Below, in pieces: positions 5,729-10,121 of a DNA stretch of 10,121 nucleotides (positions are counted from its first letter, which is position 1; every line of letters begins with the position of its first letter). A model generated the notes under the pieces. It worked only from the letters and a program-made list of their open reading frames with translations, ran no database searches and was not told where the DNA came from. Source of the DNA: Acidobacteriota bacterium (lineage in GTDB: Bacteria > Acidobacteriota > UBA6911 > RPQK01 > JADFOI01); contig JAUXKG010000053.1 of assembly GCA_030624355.1 (NCBI GenBank), positions 1 to 10,121 on the forward strand, in the 5' to 3' direction. A program made the position numbers and the translations under genes.

Positions 5729-7525
5729 ATGATGAGGCCAATGGAACTAACCCAACAGTCCACTCTCACATTAGTCCTGATTTTTAGCTTGGGGGTCACG
5801 CCCGGCGCTCAGATTTCATCTGAGAATTCCACTGAACGTCTCCATCAATTGTTTGAAGAAGAATGGCAACAGACTCTTCGAGACTACCCCACTTGGGCTT
5901 CTCTTATGGGAGACCGCCGATACAACAGGTTGTGGCCCGACGTCAGCCTGACCGCTATCGAGAAACGACAACAACGGCACCTCCAACTCCTGCACCGGTT
6001 AGACGAGATTGATCCATCCTCACTCTCGCCAGCCGATCGTCTCAATTACTCTCTTTTTAGAAAGAAACAGGAGTTGCAGCAGGAAGGATTTCAGTATGGT
6101 TGGCACCTTCTCCCGCTAACCCATCGAGGAGGCATCCAGACGGCCAACGAGCTGTCCGACTCCCTGTCCTTTGACACCCTCCAGGACTATGAAGATTGGA
6201 TCGCACGGCTGAAGGCTCTGCCGGTCTATGTGGAACAAACCATCCAGCTCATGCGGCGCGGAATCCAGATGGGAATGCTTCCTGCTCGAATCATCATGGA
6301 CCGGGTTCCCGATCAGATCGCCTTCCAGGTGGTGATTGATCCGATGGACAGCCCCTTTTTTAAACCCTTTGAGCAGTTTCCGCAGGATTTCCCTGCAGAG
6401 CAAAAAGAGAGGCTGCTCGCGCAGGCCCGCCATGCCATCGAAAAACAGAGCGTGCCTGCTTTCCAACATCTTCAGGAGTTTTTCCGGAACGAGTACCTCC
6501 CAGCCTGCTCTCAGGAGGTGGGGGTCTGGCACCTGCCGCGGGGAAAAGAACTGTATGCGTTCCAAGCCCGTGTATCCACCACCACCGATCTGACTCCTGA
6601 TCAAATTCACAAGATCGGCGTACGGGAGGTCCGCCGCATTCGCTCCGAGATGGAAAAAATCATCGAACAATTGGAATTTGAGGGCAGCTTTCAGGAATTC
6701 CTTCACTTCCTGCGAACCGATCACCAGTTCTACTATGAGTCCGCTGAGCAGCTGCTGGAAGGCTATCGTGCTCTGACCAAACGCATCGATCCGACCCTGG
6801 TCAAGTTGTTTGGCAGATTGCCCAGAATACCCTACGGGGTCAAGCCTATTCCTGAGAACATCGCACCGGATACCTCAACCGCCTACTACATGGGCCCGGC
6901 AGCCGACGGTTCGCGGGCTGGAATTTTTTACGTGAATCTTTACCGGCCAGAGGTACGACCTAAATATGAAATGGAGGCTCTTTCAATCCACGAAGCTGTA
7001 CCCGGGCACCATCTTCAGATCGCGCTGGCCATGGAACTGGAAGAACTTCCCTCCTTTCGCCGCTATGGTCACTACACCGCTTTTGTGGAGGGCTGGGGTT
7101 TGTATGCAGAGAGTCTGGGTGAGGAACTGGGGCTCTACCAGGATCCCTATTCCAAATTCGGGCAGCTCACTTATGAGATGTGGCGGGCCGCTCGTCTGGT
7201 TGTGGACACCGGCATTCATCATCTCAAGTGGACACGCCGGCAAGCAATTGACTTTCTCAAGGCTCACGCAGCCAAAACCGAACACGACATCATCAATGAG
7301 ATTGACCGGTACATTGCCTGGCCTGCCCAGGCCCTGGCCTACAAGATCGGGGAATTGAAGATCAAGGAACTGCGGGGGATCGCCCAGCAGGAACTGGGAA
7401 CAAGATTCGACATTCGTGCCTTCCACGATCGGGTTTTAGGCTCGGGAGCAGTTCCCATGGACATCCTGGAGCACAATGTCCATTCCTGGATCGAACAGGT
7501 GAAGACTGAAGATGACTTCGATTGA
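5729..7525 (+). CDS. Exported DUF885 family metallopeptidase-like protein
   Basis: 598 residues with an N-terminal signal peptide (hydrophobic core LTLVLIFSLGV, likely cleavage after PGAQ). The rest is a full-length DUF885 domain. The N-terminal part shows the usual DYPTWASLMGDRRYN region. The putative metal site is HEAVPGHH at residues 421-428, with His421, Glu422, His427 and His428, followed by FVEGWGLYAE with Glu454 as a likely further ligand. DTGIHHLKWTRRQAI (493-507) and the C-terminal AYKIGELKI segment are also typical. The family is widespread, often exported, and thought to be zinc-dependent peptidases, but substrates are mostly unknown. Start choice: ATG codons at 5729 and 5732 are adjacent, with GGA five or eight bases upstream and GAGGGA further out; either gives the same export signal. 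It is divergent from the PQQ gene and ends 21 bases from the oppositely oriented PilZ gene. Confidence 0.92.
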   Translation: MMRPMELTQQSTLTLVLIFSLGVTPGAQISSENSTERLHQLFEEEWQQTLRDYPTWASLMGDRRYNRLWPDVSLTAIEKRQQRHLQLLHRLDEIDPSSLSPADRLNYSLFRKKQELQQEGFQYGWHLLPLTHRGGIQTANELSDSLSFDTLQDYEDWIARLKALPVYVEQTIQLMRRGIQMGMLPARIIMDRVPDQIAFQVVIDPMDSPFFKPFEQFPQDFPAEQKERLLAQARHAIEKQSVPAFQHLQEFFRNEYLPACSQEVGVWHLPRGKELYAFQARVSTTTDLTPDQIHKIGVREVRRIRSEMEKIIEQLEFEGSFQEFLHFLRTDHQFYYESAEQLLEGYRALTKRIDPTLVKLFGRLPRIPYGVKPIPENIAPDTSTAYYMGPAADGSRAGIFYVNLYRPEVRPKYEMEALSIHEAVPGHHLQIALAMELEELPSFRRYGHYTAFVEGWGLYAESLGEELGLYQDPYSKFGQLTYEMWRAARLVVDTGIHHLKWTRRQAIDFLKAHAAKTEHDIINEIDRYIAWPAQALAYKIGELKIKELRGIAQQELGTRFDIRAFHDRVLGSGAVPMDILEHNVHSWIEQVKTEDDFD

Positions 7526-7546
7526 CCGGTCGCTGCAACAGGGTAC

Positions 7547-8077
7547 TTACTCAGGCTTTTTGGGCTCCGGCCGTTGGGGCAGGAAGTCGCCGGGATCGAA
7601 AGATGGCTTTTCGGCTTCTGGCAATCCCTCCTGCTGTTTTTCCAACCCTTCTTGCTCCTGCTCCCCTTCCGGTTCCTCTCGCTTCAAGGAGAGCGTCGGT
7701 GTAATCAACTGCCGGATTCTTTCTTTGCGCTCACTAGGCAATTCGATGAACTCCAGTGCCACCGCATTTCTTCCCTCAACCAAATCTTCAGTCTCTTCAG
7801 TCTCTTCAGCACTTTCGATTCGTACTACTTGCCCAATTGCTATGATCTCCTCGGCAGGAAAGTTCATTTTTATTTTCAGCACATCCCCCAGCCGCAGTGG
7901 AAGATCACAGTGGAATCGAACACCGCCGGAACTAACGTCGATCGTGGTAGTTTTGTGGGCCTCATCGGAGATAAGCTTCTCCTGGGTGGCTTCGATGACC
8001 TTATACATCAGGGGGATTGCGAGACGATATCGCGATCTCTCATTGATCTTGGATACCGATTTTTTTACACGTTTCAA
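7547..8077 (-). CDS. PilZ protein with acidic Pro/Glu/Gln-rich tail, TTG start
   Basis: 176 residues. An N-terminal PilZ domain (~10-120) carries both c-di-GMP binding motifs intact: RxxxR at Arg14-Arg18 (RSRYR) and DxSxxG at Asp47-Ser49-Gly52 (DVSSGG). A basic N-terminus (MKRVKKSVSK) precedes it. After the domain, residues ~130-176 form a low-complexity tail rich in Glu, Gln, Pro and Lys, likely disordered. A Glu/Thr-rich loop (around SAEETEETED) inside the domain is encoded by a 9-bp tandem repeat. No membrane segment is visible. The TTG start is supported by GGAGGAAGG five bases upstream; the next ATG (residue 24) would delete the arginine motif. A perfect sigma-70 promoter lies about 120 bases upstream, and a short upstream ORF ends on the TTG. 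It probably senses c-di-GMP; the partner is unknown. It is a better ligand-binding candidate than the PilZ protein at 313-663. Confidence 0.85.
   Translation of the reverse strand: MKRVKKSVSKINERSRYRLAIPLMYKVIEATQEKLISDEAHKTTTIDVSSGGVRFHCDLPLRLGDVLKIKMNFPAEEIIAIGQVVRIESAEETEETEDLVEGRNAVALEFIELPSERKERIRQLITPTLSLKREEPEGEQEQEGLEKQQEGLPEAEKPSFDPGDFLPQRPEPKKPE
7785..7809 (-). repeat. 9-bp tandem repeat inside the PilZ gene
   Basis: The plus strand reads TCTTCAGTC twice, then TCTTCAG, 25 bases in all (about 2.8 units). The unit is a multiple of three, so copy changes would add or remove three residues (the Glu-Glu-Thr repeat) without a frameshift. It lies in an acidic loop of the PilZ domain. Confidence 0.7.
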
Positions 8078-8169
8078 GAACGCCTTCCTCCCACCCGATC
8101 CTGCACTCTATGTCCGGATGTGAAGCTCCCCACAGCAATCTCGGCCCTAAGGTCACCGGTCTCGAACAT
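8074..8169 (-). CDS. Possible 31-codon upstream ORF of the PilZ gene
   Basis: An ATG at 8169 on the minus strand opens a 31-codon frame starting MFETGDLRAEI. Its TGA stop (8076-8074) overlaps the TTG start of the PilZ gene by two bases (TTGA). GGAG lies seven bases before the ATG. The predicted transcription start of the consensus promoter is about 23 bases upstream of the ATG, a normal leader length. The peptide has no recognisable family, no signal peptide, and is moderately basic at its end (GGRRS). It could be a leader peptide that couples translation to the PilZ gene, or a chance ORF. The overlap and spacing are the only evidence; no homology is claimed. Confidence 0.3.
   Translation of the reverse strand: MFETGDLRAEIAVGSFTSGHRVQDRVGGRRS
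8083..8091 (-). promoter_or_regulatory. Ribosome binding site fixing the PilZ TTG start
   Basis: On the minus strand GGAGGAAGG ends five bases before TTG at 8077. The strong Shine-Dalgarno sequence supports a TTG start and the intact RxxxR motif that follows. It sits inside the possible upstream ORF, so ribosomes on that ORF would pass over it. Confidence 0.7.
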
Positions 8170-8198
8170 GCTACCGCTCCGAATAAGATCTGCGCCGA

Positions 8199-8227
8199 AT
8201 TATAGGAAACAGAAAAAATCGTGTCAA
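8199..8227 (-). promoter_or_regulatory. Perfect consensus sigma-70 promoter for the PilZ gene
   Basis: Reading the minus strand, TTGACA (8222-8227) and TATAAT (8199-8204) are both perfect consensus hexamers separated by exactly 17 bases. The spacer includes a run of six T. Transcription should start near 8192, giving a leader of about 115 bases before the PilZ TTG. It lies 41 bases past the end of the amidohydrolase gene, so PilZ can be expressed independently of it. A fully consensus promoter is rare in natural genomes and implies strong basal transcription unless repressed. Confidence 0.8.
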
Positions 8228-8268
8228 TTGGGTGCCAAACCGGTGTACTCGGACAAACTCCTAGCCCC

Positions 8269-10011
8269 CTAATCCTGGAACGGTACCAGTATCAGAAAGT
8301 CATTGGAGATAGGGCTGCGAAGGCCCAGATGAGCTACATGCCAGCCTGGCGAAACCGTTCCCCAGGCAAAGTCAGGATTCTCCACACTGATCGCATGAGT
8401 CCCTGGCCGCAGCAGTTCGGCCGCCACATCAGCCCGTAGCTCGAACCCACTGACCCATTCGGTTGGGAGCCGGGTTCCGTTCAATCGAACCAGCGAGTAG
8501 GGAACGAAACCGGTTCCGGTCACTGTCAGGCTCGCCCCGGCTTCGCCTGGATTCAATACTTCGGGGGAAACGGCTCGAATCTCAGGCGAAGGAAAATAAT
8601 GAGAGCTGTCCTCCGGGTAGTTTCTAGGAAGGGGATTCTTGAAATCGGCATGATAGTTCAGATCCAATATTCTGCCGCGGCTGATCACCTTCCAGATCTT
8701 GCGTGTGTTACGAATGTCTTCCAGAGGATTGGCCTCCAGGATGACCACATCACCTACCTTCCCTTCCTCCAAAGCGCCTAGCCGATTGTGCATTCGCATC
8801 AGTTCAGCAGAGTTAATGGTGGCGGCCTGCAGTGCCTGAAGCGGGCTGACGCCGGCATCCACCATCAGCTCCAGTTCCTGGTGAAGAGACAACCCCGGAG
8901 TGCTCAGATGGGCCGAGTCCGTACCCGCATAGAGCTTGCCTCCCGCCTCCACGAAGGCCTTGACCAGCCGCTGAGTATTTTCATACCCCAGATGGAAAAG
9001 ATCCTGTTCATATGAAGATAGATCCCTCCAATTCCAGACTCCGATCTCCTGGTACTCCTTCATCACGGCCAACCGGAACGCCAGGGGCACATAGCGAAGG
9101 CGCCAGTCATTCAGCAGAAGGTCGAAATCTTCATAGTGAAAACCCTTTTCCAACAAGGCTCGATCCCCCTGCCAGCTCCCCCGAAGGGTGGGGTTCAAGT
9201 AAAGCCCTTTTTCGACCATCAACTGAACAATGCCAGGCAGTTTGCTGCCATCCATGAAGGATTGGCTCATCAAGGGAAAGCCTTTGCGAACCTTGTTTCG
9301 TGCATCCTCTCTGGCCTGTTCGTCCACAATCGCCTCGGCCACAGCATAAGTATGCTCAATTCCGTGGGCTCCCACCCGGGCCGCCACCCGTACATCCTTG
9401 AAGTGCCCGATCACGGGAATGTCACCTTTCTCGGCTTCTGCCACGATGGCACGGAGTACCTCTTCCGACAGTTGGTCATAAACCTTTACCGCATCCACTC
9501 CATCTTTCAGATATTGGCTCATGAGAAGCTGTACCGATTCCGGATCGTCGACAGTTCTGACCACTCTCTTGACAGATCCACCGGGCACCGGTCCGTCGAG
9601 GTTTTCCGTGGCGTGAAAGAGCCGGGGCCCAGGCACAAATCCGCTCTTGATTCCCCTCTTCTGAGCCTTGATCCATTCGTACACATTGCCCAGATCCACG
9701 ACTGTGGTCACCCCATGGTTCAGATACAACTCCCCGGCCCAATCGTCATAGTGGACATGCAGATCGATCAGTCCGGGCAGTATGTACTTGCCCGCAGCAT
9801 CAATAGTCTGTTCCCCGAATGGCACCGCTTCATCGGCACCTGAAACGGAGACGATTCGGTCTCCTTCCACAACGACTACCGCTCCTTCTATGAGATTGCC
9901 CTCTCTCACATCCACCAGGGTGCCGCCTCTGATAATGATTCTGTCCTGGGACGTAGCCCAGCCACAAAACATCCACAGTACCAGCAACAAAAAGTTCTTT
10001 TCCTGAGACAT
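8269..10011 (-). CDS. Exported amidohydrolase (imidazolonepropionase/prolidase-like) with C-terminal TIG-like domain
   Basis: 580 residues from ATG at 10011. A signal peptide (MSQEKNFLLLVLWMFCGWATSQ) precedes an amidohydrolase-superfamily composite domain: a beta-sandwich (IIIRGGTLVDVREGN) and a TIM barrel. The metal-site residues are all visible: HVH (His85, His87) after GLIDL, Lys176 in AVKVYD as probable carboxylated lysine, His203 in VIGHFKD, His220 in GIEHTY and Asp365 in AGTDSA. This is the binuclear subtype pattern of Xaa-Pro dipeptidase and imidazolonepropionase-like enzymes, which hydrolyse amide or related bonds. NRLGALEEGKVGDVVILEANPL closes the enzyme part (to ~455). Residues ~477-580 look like an IPT/TIG immunoglobulin-like domain (AVSPEVLNPGEAG, VTGTGFVPYS, LNGTRLPTEW). 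The ATG is chosen over GTG at 10044 because GGGAGG lies five bases upstream and the signal peptide then begins properly. The substrate is unknown. The PilZ gene follows on the same strand. Confidence 0.9.
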   Translation of the reverse strand: MSQEKNFLLLVLWMFCGWATSQDRIIIRGGTLVDVREGNLIEGAVVVVEGDRIVSVSGADEAVPFGEQTIDAAGKYILPGLIDLHVHYDDWAGELYLNHGVTTVVDLGNVYEWIKAQKRGIKSGFVPGPRLFHATENLDGPVPGGSVKRVVRTVDDPESVQLLMSQYLKDGVDAVKVYDQLSEEVLRAIVAEAEKGDIPVIGHFKDVRVAARVGAHGIEHTYAVAEAIVDEQAREDARNKVRKGFPLMSQSFMDGSKLPGIVQLMVEKGLYLNPTLRGSWQGDRALLEKGFHYEDFDLLLNDWRLRYVPLAFRLAVMKEYQEIGVWNWRDLSSYEQDLFHLGYENTQRLVKAFVEAGGKLYAGTDSAHLSTPGLSLHQELELMVDAGVSPLQALQAATINSAELMRMHNRLGALEEGKVGDVVILEANPLEDIRNTRKIWKVISRGRILDLNYHADFKNPLPRNYPEDSSHYFPSPEIRAVSPEVLNPGEAGASLTVTGTGFVPYSLVRLNGTRLPTEWVSGFELRADVAAELLRPGTHAISVENPDFAWGTVSPGWHVAHLGLRSPISNDFLILVPFQD

Positions 10012-10016
10012 CTTGA

Positions 10017-10022
10017 CCTCCC
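10017..10022 (-). promoter_or_regulatory. Ribosome binding site choosing the amidohydrolase ATG
   Basis: GGGAGG on the minus strand lies five bases before ATG at 10011. The upstream in-frame GTG at 10044 has no comparable site and would place eleven polar residues before the signal peptide. Confidence 0.75.
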
Positions 10023-10044
10023 TATCTGTCCTTGTACCCGTCAC

Positions 10045-10121
10045 CTAGCCCGGATTATGCATAGGTTCTCGTTACGAAGCGCCGAAAGCGCCGGGCTGAC
10101 AAGGCGCGCGACCGAGGCCCC
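10045..10121. mobile_element. Possible terminus of an insertion sequence or other repeat, cut by the window edge
   Basis: The last 77 bases start with CCTAGCCCGGATTATGCATAGG, whose ends CCTA and TAGG are complementary, followed by GC-rich sequence with AGCGCCG repeated two bases apart (AGCGCCGAAAGCGCCG). From memory the opening resembles terminal inverted repeats of IS1380-type elements, but I cannot check this. No transposase reading frame is visible in the short stretch and no second end lies in the window. It could instead be a dispersed intergenic repeat. It begins 33 bases upstream of the amidohydrolase ATG, so it would contain or displace that gene's promoter. Confidence 0.25.

Noticed and set aside
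7574..8272. 232-codon open frame on the plus strand opposite the second PilZ gene
   Set aside because: It is antisense to a clear PilZ domain with both motifs, runs through that gene's promoter, and has no family features.
10012..10044. GTG at 10044 as start of the amidohydrolase
   Set aside because: The ATG at 10011 has a near-perfect Shine-Dalgarno sequence and starts the signal peptide directly.

Overview
The window is bacterial, moderately GC-rich and densely coded. It holds seven supported protein genes; no rRNA, tRNA or CRISPR array was seen. The gene families are a virginiamycin-B-lyase-like propeller fused to a cytochrome c motif, a secreted PQQ dehydrogenase with a C-terminal heme domain, a DUF885 metallopeptidase-like protein, an exported amidohydrolase with a TIG-like tail, two PilZ proteins and a small glycine-tailed RRM protein. 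This mix is typical of Acidobacteriota and neighbouring soil or marine lineages. That assignment is an inference from gene content, not from a marker gene.

Layout from left to right. Bases 1-312 have no gene but contain a structured leader in front of a small PilZ gene (313-663, +, TTG start). An RRM RNA-binding protein follows on the minus strand (835-1134). Between it and the next gene lies a divergent region of 370 bases with several inverted repeats. The Vgb-like/heme protein (1505-3136, +) and the PQQ dehydrogenase (3305-5398, -) converge. A second divergent region (5399-5728) separates the PQQ gene from the DUF885 gene (5729-7525, +). The DUF885 gene converges, with a 21-base gap, on a second PilZ gene (7547-8077, -, TTG start). 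This PilZ gene has a perfect consensus sigma-70 promoter (8199-8227) and a possible 31-codon upstream ORF whose stop overlaps its start codon. The amidohydrolase gene (8269-10011, -) lies upstream of it on the same strand. The last ~77 bases look like the end of an insertion element or other repeat running off the right edge.

Functional picture. All four large products carry N-terminal export signals. Two are beta-propellers with a CxxCH heme motif and could take part in periplasmic oxidation and electron transfer. The other two are exported metal-dependent hydrolases. The PilZ proteins are candidate c-di-GMP receptors and the RRM protein a candidate RNA chaperone. The window reads as periplasmic catabolism with small regulators between the large genes. 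I see no defence system, prophage or biosynthetic cluster. The most distinctive points are the promoter/upstream-ORF arrangement of the second PilZ gene, the heme-plus-propeller protein opposite a heme-plus-PQQ protein, and the putative mobile-element end next to the amidohydrolase start.
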